Source: Neocallimastix lanati (nom. inval.) (Eukaryota > Neocallimastigomycota > Neocallimastigomycetes > Neocallimastigales > Neocallimastigaceae). From it: 64,000 nt of DNA. The stretch spans positions 443,501 to 507,500 of the forward strand of contig JACVTC010000058.1 in assembly GCA_016946835.1 (NCBI GenBank), in the 5' to 3' direction. The notes beneath the pieces are model-generated. The model searched no databases, had not been told where the DNA came from, and saw only the letters and a list, made by a program, of their open reading frames with translations. Position 1 is the first letter of the stretch. Each line of letters starts with the position of its first letter. Below, piece after piece: positions 49,477 through 61,890 of this stretch. The position numbers and the translations under genes are program-made.

Positions 49477-49836
49477 ATAAATGATAAATAATAAATAATA
49501 AATAATAAATAATAAATAATAAATAAGTAAATAATAAATAATAAATAATAAATAATGAAGTAATAAATAATAAATAATAAATAATAAATAATAAATAATA
49601 AATAATAAATAATAATAAATAATGATAATAAATAATAAATAATAATAATAAATAATAAATAATAAATAATAATAATAATAAATAATAAATAATAAATAAT
49701 AAATAATAAATAATAAATAAGTAAATAATAAATAATAAATAAGTAAATAATAAATAAATAAACAAATAAATGATAAACTATAAATAATAAATAATAAATA
49801 ATAAATAAGTAAATAATAAATAATAAATAATTAAAT
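49477..49836. repeat. (AAATAAT)n tandem array
   Basis: About 50 units of AATAAAT with scattered AAGTAAAT and AATAATAAT variants. It is the reverse complement of the array at 50090-50432. Confidence 0.95.
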
Positions 49837-50089
49837 AAAATAAGTACCTGGTTAATTATATAAATTTGAAATATTATATATTATATATTAAAGTTTATAT
49901 CAAACGGAAACTATTATAGTCAATCATATATATATATGAATATATTATAAATATTAGTAATAAAAACAATAATTAAATTTGGTAATTTAATGTTTTAAGA
50001 ATATTTAAATAATATTTTTATTTGTTTTAAATCTAAAATAATAATATTATAAAATAGAAAAATTAAATATTTCATAAATATTTAATATT

Positions 50090-50432
50090 ATTTATTATTT
50101 ATTATTTATTAATATTTAATATTTAATATTTAATATTTAATATTTAATATTTAATATTTATTATTTATTATTTATTATTTATTATTTATTACTTATTATT
50201 TATTTATTATTTATTATTTATTATTTATTATTTATTATTTATTATTTATTATTTATTATTTATTATTTATTTTTTATTATTTATTATTTATTATTTATTA
50301 TTTATTATTTATTATTTATTATTTATTATTTATTATTTATTATTTATTATTTATTTTTTATTATTTATTATTTATTATTCATTATTTATTATTCATTGTT
50401 TATTATTTATCATTTATTATTTATTATTTAAT
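50090..50432. repeat. (ATTATTT)n tandem array, inverted relative to 49477-49836
   Basis: Begins with a few AATATTT units (50110-50158) and then about 38 ATTATTT units with rare variants (ACTTATT, TTTTTATT, ATTCATT). Confidence 0.95.
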
Positions 50433-51597
50433 AATTTTTAAATTTTTATTTCATCTATACTCCAAATTCAATAAATTTTCATTATTATTGTCATATATAT
50501 GAACAGTACTAACAATGTATTACAAATAAATTATTTAATTAAAATTGAAAGATGAAAAAATTTTAATATAAATTAAAGTTAATCAAAATAAAAGTAACTG
50601 AATAATACTTGTATTAATAATGTATTAATAATATATGATTATATTTGTTATATATTATTATATATAGCACAATTTAATGAATGATTTATGTATATATCAA
50701 TTAGTAAATTGTATTATATGTAACCATATATTTTTATGTAACATCAAATTATTTATATATATAAATATTTTAAAATTTTATATATTAGTGTAGAATATGT
50801 TAATAATAAAGAAAACTTGTAATATACATTAAATTCATTAATCTATAAATTAATCTAAAAAATATATTGGTAATAAATCATTCTATAAAATATATTAGTA
50901 CTATATTACAACAGAAAAAAAATTTTTTTTTTTTTGTGTGATATCATTAATTTTTATAGGAAATAAGGTTTTTCGAGAAATGGGAAAAAAGAAGAAAAAA
51001 ACATCCATTAAAGGGTTATATAAGATATGAATAATTTTTTTTTTTTTTTTTTAAAAAAAACTAAAAAATTAAAATTAAAATAAAAATAAAAATAAAGAAA
51101 TAAGTATTAATTAAATTAATATTATAATTTCTATTATTATTGTCAAATCTTTTTAATAAATAATAATAATAATAATAAACTTTTACTTTAATATTTAATA
51201 TAAAGTTAAAGGTATATTTCTAAAAAAAAAAAAAAAAAATTGTTAAATTATAATATTATTCATTATTGATAGAAAATAGAAGAATTATTTTTTATAGTAA
51301 ATTTTAAATTTTATAAAAAATATTTAAAATTTAATGTTAAAAAAATAATAAACTTACATTAGCTTAAGTATAGTTTTTCAAAACTTTCTTATAATTAAAT
51401 CTAAATTTTTACCTTTTTTTAAGTATATACAATCAATTCATTAAAAAAATTGATGTTTATATTTTAATATTTTTTTTTTTTATTAAAAAAAAAAGCATTC
51501 ATAAATATCACTAGATAAACATTCACACGTAACAATGATCTATTAAATAAGAAATAGATAATAATAAAAATATATTCAATAATTTGTAAAGATATTA

Positions 51598-51676
51598 TAA
51601 TCATATAATTAAATTCTATTATACAGAATTATAATTATAATCATATAATTAAATTCTATTATACAGAATTATAATT
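51598..51676. repeat. Two-copy tandem repeat of ~39 bp
   Basis: The unit AATCATATAATTAAATTCTA + TTATACAGAATTATAATTAT occurs twice in direct succession with no visible differences, so the duplication is recent. Confidence 0.85.
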
Positions 51677-52540
51677 AAAATAATTTAAGTACTTTTAAAA
51701 AGTAATCCGCCAAATTTTAAAATATAAAGAATAATATATACTTTGTAACTTTTCCTTTATTTATTTATTTATTTATTTATTCTTCAATTTGCAATACAAA
51801 ATTTTTTTATTATAAATTTTTTCGTAGAATTTATTTTAAAATATTAAAATACTTTTTTAATAATAGAAATAAACAACATTTTTTTTTTTTTTCTATCATA
51901 TATATTCAATATATTTATTGATATAAATTAATAAAACAAAAAAAAAAAAAAAAAAAAAAAAAATAACCAAAAAAAATAAAATAAAAAAAAGAAAAAAAAA
52001 ATATTATACAAAAATTTATATAAATATATATTCTTTTTTTTTTTTTTTTAAAGATTTAATTTTATTTTTTTTTAAAAAAATATTATTTTATTATTAAATT
52101 AATAAGCAGAATACAAATTAAAAATCAAATTGAAGTATAATTTATCATATTGTACATAACATAATAACACTTTGTTTATAATATAATAATAATAATATAA
52201 TTAAACAAATCAATTTTTAATAATATAAAAATTAAATTTTTCAATTTTTTTTTTTTTTTCATCATTATTATTATTAAAAAATACAATAGTAATAATTATA
52301 ATATTAATACTTAACAAAAAATTAAAAATAATTATTGTAATATAAAATTAATAATACAATAATTAAATCAAAAAATAAAAATAAAAATAAAAAACTATAG
52401 TAATAAAAACAAAAATAAAAAATAAAACAAAAACAAAGTAAAAAAATTAAAAAACAAATTAAATAATAAAATTTAAAAAAAAATATTTTAATAAAATTAA
52501 TTTTAAATTTATAATAATTACTTATTTTGATATTTAAAAA

Positions 52541-54194
52541 ATGGCTAAAAATAGTGGAAAATCTAAAGCTAAAAAGAATGCTAAAAAGAATGGTTTAGTT
52601 ACCAATAGTAATATCAACAAAAGGAAGATGTATCCAGAAATTTCAACTGTATGTGATTTCTTCTGTAGATATCTTGTTAATTCAAATCTGTTTAACTTGG
52701 AACAGATTTTGAATTTTAAAACCAATTTAAGAGCAATTCTTACAAAAAAGTATAAACAGTATACTTGGGATAAACGTCAACCATTGAAAGGAAATGCTTG
52801 TCGTTCAATTCTTGTATTAAAATCAACTTTAGATCCAGTTCTAATTGTTGCTGGTTATAAAGCTGGCTTTTTAAAAATGGATGAAGAAGATGTTGATTTG
52901 AAATTTAACCAAGACCAACAAATTATTTCAAATTTAAATTCTTCTATTAATAATTTTACTAATGTAATTACAATTACTCCACCTCCAGAATATGATGATG
53001 ATGATTCTATTGAATCATCTTCACTAAGTAGACTTAGTTTTATAGAAAATAGTCCTAGTCTCACTGCCATAAAAACAAATACACTAGAAAAGGGACAAAC
53101 AATTTCATATGAAGTATTTAAAAATATTTTCTTGAAAAATGGAGAACTTGTTTTATGGTGTGATCCGGGATCCGTCTCTTACTCTCTTGATGATGGTCAA
53201 ATAATTACTCTATATGATAAAGAAAAGGAAAAAATCGAACATAAAAAGAATTCATCTAATAAAAACCGTAAATCCGTTTCACCAAAAGTTAAGGAATCAG
53301 CTACACCTTCTCCATCTTTATCCGTTTCTCCTAATCTATCTTGCTCTGAATCATCATCCACTATTGGTAAAAAGTCACCATTAGTATTACCAGCTGCTGC
53401 TGTGTCAAAAAAAAATAAAAAGAAGAACAAGAAAAAGGAAAGAAAAGAAGCCATAAATAATACTAATAATCAATTAAATAGTTCATCTTCTAAATCTAAA
53501 AATTCAACAAATGTTAATAAAAAAATAAATACATCCAAAGTTCAACAAAATCATGCAACTGTTAATGATATTTTAAAGAATGTTGATTTAAATGATCTAA
53601 TTATGCTTCCTCCATCATACAATAATGAAAATCAAAATTTATCGTCAATTAACTCTGAGCATTTATCTATTTCTTCTATTCCAGCATCTTATTCTAATGG
53701 TGTTCTTGTTAACTCAGGATCAGTTACTTCAAAATCAAAGTACTTTAATTCACTTAATAGAGAAATAAAGGTAACCATTTGATTCTGTGTATATTTCTAA
53801 ATTTAAATAAATAAATAATAGTTGCCATATAATAAAATTTATTTATTTATTATTAATATGTTTTATATTTTATTTTATTTATTTTATTTATTTATTTCAC
53901 CACTTAAATTAATTAAAAAAGAATGATGATAATATATCTTTTTCTCCAGAATTAGATGGCAAGAAATTAATTAATAGAAGAGAATCTTTCTTATCTGCCA
54001 TCCCAAATAACAATGAAATGGGTAATAATATAATGAATACTAAAAATAGAAAGAACTCTCTTAATAATAATTACAATAAAATTATTTCTACTATGACCCA
54101 AGCAACTTCTGCCACTACTAGAATTAGTGGAAATATTACTGAAAAAGCTCACCCATTTATTGGTCTTTTATCAAGATCAGCAGTTATTGTTTAA
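52541..54194 (+). CDS. BTG/Tob-family antiproliferative protein
   Basis: BTG/Tob proteins bind the CAF1 deadenylase of the CCR4-NOT complex and promote mRNA poly(A) shortening. Exon 1 is 52541-53770 and exon 2 is 53922-54194, joined by a phase-0 intron (GTAACC...AAAAAAG), giving 500 residues. A basic N-terminus (MAKNSGKSKAKKNAKK) precedes a helix region (VCDFFCRYL...FKTNLRAILTKKY). Box A is at about 70-90 (KYKQYTWDKRQPLKGNACRS; compare RY..HWyPe.P.KGsayRcI). Box B is at about 197-225 (KNGELVLWCDPGSVSYSLDD then GQIITLY; compare ELtlWvDP.eVsyRiGE.gsi). An insertion of about 75 residues rich in Ser and Asp separates the boxes, much longer than in animal BTG proteins. Box A has lost the usual His-Trp pairing. 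The C-terminal half is low-complexity, with Lys-rich and Ser-rich parts. Exon 2 ends in EKAHPFIGLLSRSAVIV. Confidence 0.8.
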
Positions 54195-54271
54195 TTTAAA
54201 ATTAATAAAAATATAAATAATAATAAAAGTAAACAAACAAACAAACAAAACAAATAAACAAAACAAAACAA

Positions 54272-54323
<52 letters not shown>

Positions 54324-54564
54324 AAGAAAAATAAAAATAAAAATAAAATTATTTTAATAAACTAAAAAAGTTAAAATAATAAATAAAATAATAAAAATAA
54401 TTTAAACAATTTTACAATATTCTTTAAAATTAAATTAAAAAAAGAAGAAAATAGAAAGATAAAATGGTACTCATCAATAGATTTATATATAATTATAAAA
54501 CTGAGCAAGAAGGAAAAAAATAGCAATAATAATAATAATAACAGAAATAACAACAAAAACAACA

Positions 54565-54608
<44 letters not shown>

Positions 54609-55141
54609 AGTAGTAATAATAATTAATAAATATAATAAATTTTATATTATATTTAAAGAGACATAGAATTACATTTTATCAAGCCCTTTATTTTTTTTTT
54701 TTTTTTCATTTTAATTGAATATTAATTGTACAAAATATATATATACTTTGAAGGAATTAACAGGTAAATTATAAAATATAATTAAATTAATAAATTTATT
54801 CTTAAGATTTTTCTTTCTTAGAATAAAGAAAATTATATATTATAAAAAAAATTTCATTTAAAGTACAAATAAATATAATTAATAAATAAATTTCAAAATT
54901 AAATATAATAAAAAAATAAAATAAAAATTAATAACAAAATAATTAAAAATATAATTCAACAAAACTAAATCAATAATAAAATATTTATTATTGCTAATCA
55001 TTAAGATTTAAAAGATATAGACTTTTATCTTTTATTTTTTTCATTTGATTACTTAATAATAAATAATGAACAGAAACTAAAAAAAAAATAAATGAAATAA
55101 AGCAAAAATAAAATAAACCGATAATCATAATTTTAAAATAT

Positions 55142-55176
<35 letters not shown>

Positions 55177-56800
55177 TATAATAATAAAACAAAAAGGAAA
55201 ATAATAATGATAATAATAAAATATTACATTATTAATCATTTCACTTTTTGAATTTATTACTATTATTTTTTCTTAAAACATAAACAACAAATAAAAAATA
55301 TATATATATATATAAAAATAAAAAATAATAAATAAATATATATATATATATAATAAATACATAAATTTATAGAACAAATTAATAAATTAATAAATTTCAA
55401 CATTTAAAGCAAATATCAAAATGAAACAAAAGATAATTAAACAAACAACAATAAAATAAAAAAGAATAATGAAATAAAAAAAAAAAAAAAATCAATAATA
55501 ATATATAGAATAAAAACAAAATTAATTTAAATAGAATATTGAATTAAATTATTTTTTTAATAAAAAAACATTTATATAGTTATGTATATATAATTATATA
55601 TATAAATAAAAATAAAATAATAATAATAATAAAAACAATAATAAAAAAAAAAAAAAAAAGCTAATACATTATTTCAGAGATATTTCTTTTCAATATTGAA
55701 TCGAATCATTTAATATTCAATAATTCATTAAAATTATATATATAATATATAATTTATATATTATATAAATATATATAAATAAAAAAAAATAATAAATAAA
55801 TAAAGAGAAAGAGAAAAAGTAAAATATATCGTATATTCATTATTATTTTTTTTTTTAATGAATATATTTATTATAGTATCAACTTAATTAAACATTGAAT
55901 ATTTCTTTATAATTAATTTATATATATATATACATATAAATTAATAATTAAGAAAATAAATATAGAATATATTTTAATATAAGTTGTCGATTTTTACTTT
56001 ATTCTCCTTCTTTTTTTATTTTTTTTTTCTCTAAATAAATATAAATATATATATTTACTGTATTTTTTCAATTAGTAAGGTAAAAAATAATATTATAGGT
56101 TATATATATATTATTAATAATTAAGACAAAAAAAAAATTATAAAGTTAATTTATTAATTTTTTTTTCTTAATTGTTTAAAAATTCAAATATATATCATTA
56201 CTTTTCTTTTTTATTACCATATATATATATTTAATATATACAGAAAAAAAAATCTTATTAAAAAATTAATACTTATTAATCTTTTATACATAATAAAAAC
56301 TATTTTTTGTAAAATAGATATGTATTTTTATTTTTGAAATATACATATTAATTTTACAATAGTTTTTATTATTATTATTATTTTTTTTTTTTTTTAATTT
56401 TTTATTTTTTTTATTTTTTATTTTAATTTTAAATTTTTGCTAAAAAAAATAAAGTAAAATATTTATATAAAATTAAATAAAAATTGAAATTAAAAAAAAA
56501 AAAAAAAATTAATAATAATAATATTAATACTAAAAATAATAATAATAGTAATAATAGTAATAATAATTAAAAAATAAAATAAAAAATAATTAAAAAACAA
56601 TTTTTTTAAAAAAAAAAAAAAATTATAATAAAAAGTAATAATAATGATTAATTATAAAATTTTCTTTTTATTTTCTTTAAAATAAAATAAAAATAAAAAA
56701 AAAAAAAAAGTCAAAAAGTTAAATTACATTAATGACATCATTTTTATTTTTATCTTCTTTTTAGTTGTCAAGTTCTTTTGTTATTTTTTTTTTATTTTTT
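54195..56800. other. Intergenic DNA 3' of the BTG/Tob gene
   Basis: 3' UTR followed by A/T-rich sequence with long A tracts (54277-54321 and 54567-54606) and AT dinucleotide runs. No gene seen. Confidence 0.6.
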
Positions 56801-56817
56801 TTTTTTTTTTTTTTTTT

Positions 56818-56899
56818 AAATCTACCTAAGGAACATATTACCTTCTATGGGGTTCATTGAGGGAAAGTTATCCTAATTCTTGTGATATTGAGGATAAAA
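56818..56899 (+). mobile_element. Short poly-A-tailed segment, probable retroelement 3' end
   Basis: About 75 bp of more balanced sequence (CTACCTAAGGAAC...CTTCTATGGGGTTC...) ends in a hairpin TATCCT...AGGATA immediately followed by AAAAAAAAAAA. The layout (terminal stem, then poly-A) is like that at 17938 and 24041, but the sequence is different. Confidence 0.4.
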
Positions 56900-58737
56900 A
56901 AAAAAAAACCCAAACATTGTTAAATTAATATTTTTAATACTTTTGGTTATGGGTGTGTGCTTGTAATAAATATGATAAAAAGTATTTTTAGATGATCAAA
57001 AAACAACCATAAATAATTAAAACTCAATTTTGTATACAAAATTTTTTATTATTAAAACTATTTACTAACAATTTGATTTTTTTTTTGTTTTTTTTTTTTG
57101 TTTTTCTTAATCCATTAGGTTACAATATAATAATATAAAAAAAAAAAAAAAAAAAAAATGAAAAATCTCGAAAGAAAAGATCAAAGCAAAGTATTTAGTT
57201 TTATCATTTATTTTATTTTTTATTTCTTATTTTTATTTTTATTTTTATTTTTTTTATTATTTTTTTTATTATTTAATAAAAGGTTTCTTAAAAAATTGAC
57301 AATCAACATGGTTATTGGTCTGAACTTAAGAAAATATAAATGTTGATAGATATATATAATATAGATACACATATATCATAATATTTACAAATATAAATAA
57401 ATATTAGATAAAATATCAATTGCATTTAAAACATTAAATAAATAATATCAGTTGTATGTATTTTAATATATTAACAACATCACTGTTTAGTTATTAACAA
57501 ATATCAGCTACTTTAGCTATTTAATATAACAATAAATGCATATATATTAGTATATTTTAACAAACATATAGCTGACGTTAATGTGCAATTATTTAACAAC
57601 ATACATCGATTATAAATGTGCTTATATATATAATATTAAATCGCAAGATATATATATGTATTTGGATCACAAAATATAGCAAAACTAGTATAAAACTGCT
57701 ATCAAATAAACTTGCTAATTTGCTATATATTTTATATCAAAAATAGTACGAAATGGCTATCCAAATATTTTGCATATATTTTGATAGTTATTTTTATTTA
57801 AATAATAATGGAACTTACTAAATTTCATTTGCATTGTATTTACGCATATATGCTGTATTTTCAATATTATTTTAGAATATAAATGTTATTAGGATACTTC
57901 TATGTTTGCTATTAAAAAATACATGCATAATACGCATATTACATTTATTCAACTATATATGATATAAAACAAATATGTGTAGTAACATATTTGTATATTT
58001 AATAATAATTATTAAATATTAAATTTATATCTATTTGATAATAATTATTTTATTTTATTTTATTTCAATATGTATTATTATAATTATAATAATTATAATA
58101 CTTTAATTCATATAAAATTTATATAATTCTATATATTAGAATATATAATTAATATATTACCTATTTCTTATAAATTAAATTATTCATATTAGAAATAGAG
58201 AACTCTCTTGTAAATTTTTAGGAATTAGAATTATTATTTTAATTGTACGAATATTATAATTTTATTAATAAAATTTACTAAACTACCATTATTTAAAACC
58301 CACTGCTTATAAATTATTGCACATAAAAGTCCCGCATATCATATATAAAATCACGTGATTTCATATAAGTTTTTGATGGGGAAGTTGCATTACACCAATT
58401 TTCACGTGATATATATAAATTTGTGGCTATAGATATTTTATGCTACATAATATTATTTTATTGTATTATTTTGTTATTTCAAATTTTAAATTAATTATTA
58501 AGTGAATAATTTAATAAATTATATAATGATTAGATTTTATGACTTTAATTCTTTTATTTAAATTCTATTATAATAAAAAAATTATATAAAAATATAAATG
58601 TTATTAATAATAATTCTTTTATTTAAATGTTATTAAAAAAAAATAATAATTATAATGATAAAATTATTAATTATAAAGACGTATTTGAATATTTATTTAA
58701 ATTGTATAAATTTAAATTTAATAAGCTTTATAAATTA
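56900..58737. other. Homopolymer-poor AT-rich DNA flanking the transposase relic
   Basis: From about 57360 to 58600 the sequence is A/T-rich but lacks the poly-A/T tracts and microsatellites found elsewhere, and has a more random texture. Two TCACGTGA palindromes lie at 58351-58358 and 58402-58409. This may be non-coding sequence of an old DNA transposon. No gene is visible. Confidence 0.4.
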
Positions 58738-59735
58738 ACAATCCAACCACAAATTAATAATATGATTTCTATCCCATTTAGCATTAACTTTGCCTCATAA
58801 TTTTTGTAGCGTTCAATTAAGACTGATTTCATTTGCTTTATTTATTGCTTTTTTTTTTTATTTTCCAAATTCCTCTTACTTTTCTTTGATAATCATATTA
58901 TGGTAAATGTTCAAGTTCATTTAATTTATCTATTAATTTATAATAAGATGGTATTGTTAGAAATAAATTATTTAAATAACTATTGATTCTGCAATTATAA
59001 TATTATTGTTACATGTATTAGCATTTTTTTTTAATTTTTTAAATATTTTATATATTTCTTGTTCTTTATTTTGTAATATTGCAAAAGAAGTAGTGTAAAA
59101 ACTATCTAATTCTTTAGCGTAAGTTCTTGTAATAAATATTTAATAACTAAATTTAGGGGCAATAAAAAATGTACCATCAACAAATATATCATCATTATAT
59201 TCCCTAAATAATTTTACTTGAAAAGGAGATTGAAAAATTATTAAATTAATATTTTTTGAATATCATAAAATCTTCACCTCACTTTGTTTTATAATATTTA
59301 GATTCATTAGGAATTTCAGTAAATGTTGTTACATTGGATGGAAGTTTTTATTTAAATTTCTTGATATATGAGATTTAATTGAATTATATTCTGAACATAT
59401 AAATCTCATTTCCTTAGAAATTTTATTATATAGGGGTTTTATTTTTATACCATAAGTAATTGAACTTTATTTCAATTCCATCTTTAATTTTATGTTTCAT
59501 TATAGAACGAGATACATCGTATTCTTTTTCAGGATGATTAAATGAACTATCATATTTTAAGATTTCTTTCTTATCATTTAAAATAATAAAAGATTTACAT
59601 TTATTTCTGTATATAATAAACTTTTGAATTATCTTTTCTTATATATGAAAAATTAAATTTATATTTTTTATTAATAATAATTTATTTTTTTCCTTTGTTA
59701 GACTCACTTATATCAATAATAAGATTTTTTTCCAT
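58738..59735 (-). pseudogene. Decayed MULE transposase with FLYWCH-type zinc finger
   Basis: From an ATG at 59735 the minus strand reads MEKNLIIDISESNKGKK then a stop. It continues in shifting frames as KYKFNFSYIRKDNSKVYYI, RNKCKSFIILNDKKEI and YDSSFNHPEKEYDVSRSIMK, the FLYWCH pattern (aromatic start, C...C/H...HxH-like end). Downstream it reads QSPFQVKLFREYNDDIFVDG, TFFIAPKFSY, (stop), IFITRTYAKELDSFYTTSFA and ILQNKEQEIYK, the MULE transposase domain with its DGTF catalytic Asp and 'aPkf.yQ' motif. The stop after SY (about 59142) is where Gln is usual, so a CAA-to-TAA change is likely. Later parts (RKVRGIWKIKKKA; NHIINLWLD) are also interrupted. Several stops and at least one frameshift show it is inactive. 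MULE elements move by cut-and-paste. Confidence 0.75.
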
Positions 59736-59883
59736 TTCTATATTTTTATAAATATTTTTTAATTATATAATTAAAATTATTATATTAATTATCCAATATT
59801 ATTCTAAATACTAATTTTGAAAAATTAGTTTTTCAATTATTTGTAAAAATAAAATAAATAAATAAAGAATGCAATAGTAAGTA

Positions 59884-61250
59884 CAAGTATACAAAATAAA
59901 ATAAAATAAAATAAAATAAATAGTAGAAATATGAATATAAAGTACAGATTTAATAAAATAAAATAAAATAAATAGTAAAAATATGAATATAAAGTACAGA
60001 TTTAATAAAATAAAATAAAATAAAATAAAATAAATAGTAGAAATATGAATATAAAGTACAGATTTAATAAAATAAAATAAAATAAAATAAAATAAATAGT
60101 AGAAATATGAATATAAAGTACAGATTTAATAAAATAAAATAAAATAAAATAAAATAAATAGTAGAAATATGAATATAAAGTACAGATTTAATAAAATAAA
60201 ATAAAATAAAATAAAGTAAATAGTAGAAATATGAATATAAAGTACAGATTTAATAAAATAAAATAAAATAAAATAAAATAAAATAAAATAAAATAAAATA
60301 AATAGTAGAAATATGAATAAAAAGTACAGATTGAATAAAATAAAATAAAATAAATAGTAGAATATTAAATATAAAGTACAGATTGAATAAAATAAAATAA
60401 AATAAAATAAATAGTAGAATATTAAATATAAAGTACAGATTGAATAAAATAAATAGTAGAATATTAAATATAAAGTACAGATTGAATAAAATAAATAGTA
60501 GAATATTAAATATAAAGTACAGATTGAATAAAATAAATAGTAGAATATTAAATATAAAGTACAGATTGAATAAAATAAATAGTAGAATATTAAATATAAA
60601 GTACAGATTGAATAAAATAAATAGTAGAATATTAAATATAAAGTACAGATTGAATAAAATAAATAGTAGAATATTAAATATAAAGTACAGATTGAATAAA
60701 ATAAATAGTAGAATATTAAATATAAAGTACAGATTGAATAAAATAAAATAAAATAAATAGTAGAATATTAAATATAAAGTACAGATTTAATAAAATAAAA
60801 TAAAATAAATAGTAGAAATATGAATATAAAGTACAAATTTAATAAAATAAAATAAAATAAAATAAAATAAAATAAAATAAAATAAATAGTAGAAATATGA
60901 ATATAAAGTACAGATTTAATAAAATAAAATAAAATAAATAGTAGAAATATGAATATAAAGTACAGATTGAATAAAATAAAATAAAATAAATAGTAGAATA
61001 TTAATTATAAAGTACAGATTGAATAAAATAAAATAAAATAAAATAAATAGTAGAAATATGAATATAAAGTACAAATTGAATAAAATAAAATAAAATAAAT
61101 AATAGAATATTAAATATAAAGTACAGATTGAATAAAATAAATAGTAGAATATTAAATATAAAGTACAGATTGAATAAAATAAAATAAAATAAAATAAAAT
61201 AAAATTAAATAAATATTGAATGTAATAATATAAAAGTACAAGTATATAAA
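59884..61250. repeat. Minisatellite array, 42-85 bp units
   Basis: About 24 units with a core like TAGTAGAAATATGAATATAA + AGTACAGATT(T/G)AATAAAAT and variable numbers of AAAAT repeats. A subfamily at about 60435-60751 has shed the AAAAT block and is a clean 42-bp unit (TAGTAGAATATTAAATATAA + AGTACAGATTGAATAAAATAAA). Because 42 is a multiple of three it creates a chance open frame (repeated NKINSRILNIKYRL). I do not regard that frame as a gene. Confidence 0.95.
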
Positions 61251-61299
61251 ATAAAATAAAATAAATATTGAATGTAATAATATAAAAGTACTAATATAT

Positions 61300-61575
61300 A
61301 AAATAAAATAAATATTTATCATTATTTTTTATTAAAGAATATTAAAGACAATTTATTTTTAAAAATAAAATGTTTTATTTAATTATATATGTTAGAAAGC
61401 AAAAAAAATCATTTATATTTAATGAGAATATTAACAAACAATAATATTGTTTTATATATTAAATTACATCATCATCAATTGAATACAATAAAAATGTAAA
61501 AAATTTTCATTTCTAAAACATTGATCTGTAATATTCTTTAATAAAAAATTATTAGATATTTATTTTATTTTATTT
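61300..61575. repeat. Imperfect palindrome (inverted repeat with ~175 bp spacer)
   Basis: The left arm at 61300-61348 (…ATTTTTTATTAAAGAATATT…) matches the reverse complement of 61525-61572 (…AATATTCTTTAATAAAAAAT…), near-perfect over the inner ~24 bases and looser outside. The arms continue outward into the minisatellite on the left and its inverted copy on the right. Confidence 0.8.
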
Positions 61576-61890
61576 TATTAAATCTGTACTTTATATTTAA
61601 TATTCTACTATTTATTTTATTTTATTTTATTCAATCTGTACTTTATATTTAATATTCTACTATTTATTTTATTCAATCTGTACTTTATATTTAATATTCT
61701 ACTATTTATTTTATTTTATTTTATTAAATCTGTACTTTATATTCATATTTCTACTATTTATTTTATTTTATTTTATTTTATTTTATTAAATCTGTACTTT
61801 ATATTCATATTTCTACTATTTATTTTATTTTATTTTATTTTATTTTATTTTATTCAATCTGTACTTTATATTCATATTCTACTATTTATT
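61559..61890. repeat. Minisatellite array in inverted orientation
   Basis: About six units of the reverse complement of the 59884-61250 core (AATCTGTACTTTATATTTAA, TATTCTACTATTTATTTTAT), with both the ATTCAATCTG and ATTAAATCTG variants found on the left side. Confidence 0.95.

Larger units (their letters stand above)
48858..52540. other. Intergenic DNA between Med11 and BTG/Tob genes
   Basis: Divergent promoters for the minus-strand Med11 gene and the plus-strand BTG/Tob gene probably lie at its two ends. Most of the rest is A/T-rich with two opposed 7-bp arrays (49477-49836 and 50090-50432) and a tandem 39-bp duplication at 51598-51676. Confidence 0.6.

Noticed and set aside
49307-49765. 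152-codon minus-strand frame rich in Leu/Ile/Tyr
   Set aside because: Most of it is translation of the 7-bp AAATAAT array.
50980-51030. Mini-frame MGKKKKKTSIKGLYKI
   Set aside because: Sixteen codons with a Lys homopolymer; no matching exons nearby.
57158-57346. 62-codon frame starting MKNLERKDQSK
   Set aside because: Its centre is a T-rich homopolymeric stretch and no family pattern is visible.
60440-60751. 103-codon open frame with a 14-residue repeat
   Set aside because: A product of a 42-bp minisatellite; neighbouring units of different length break the frame.
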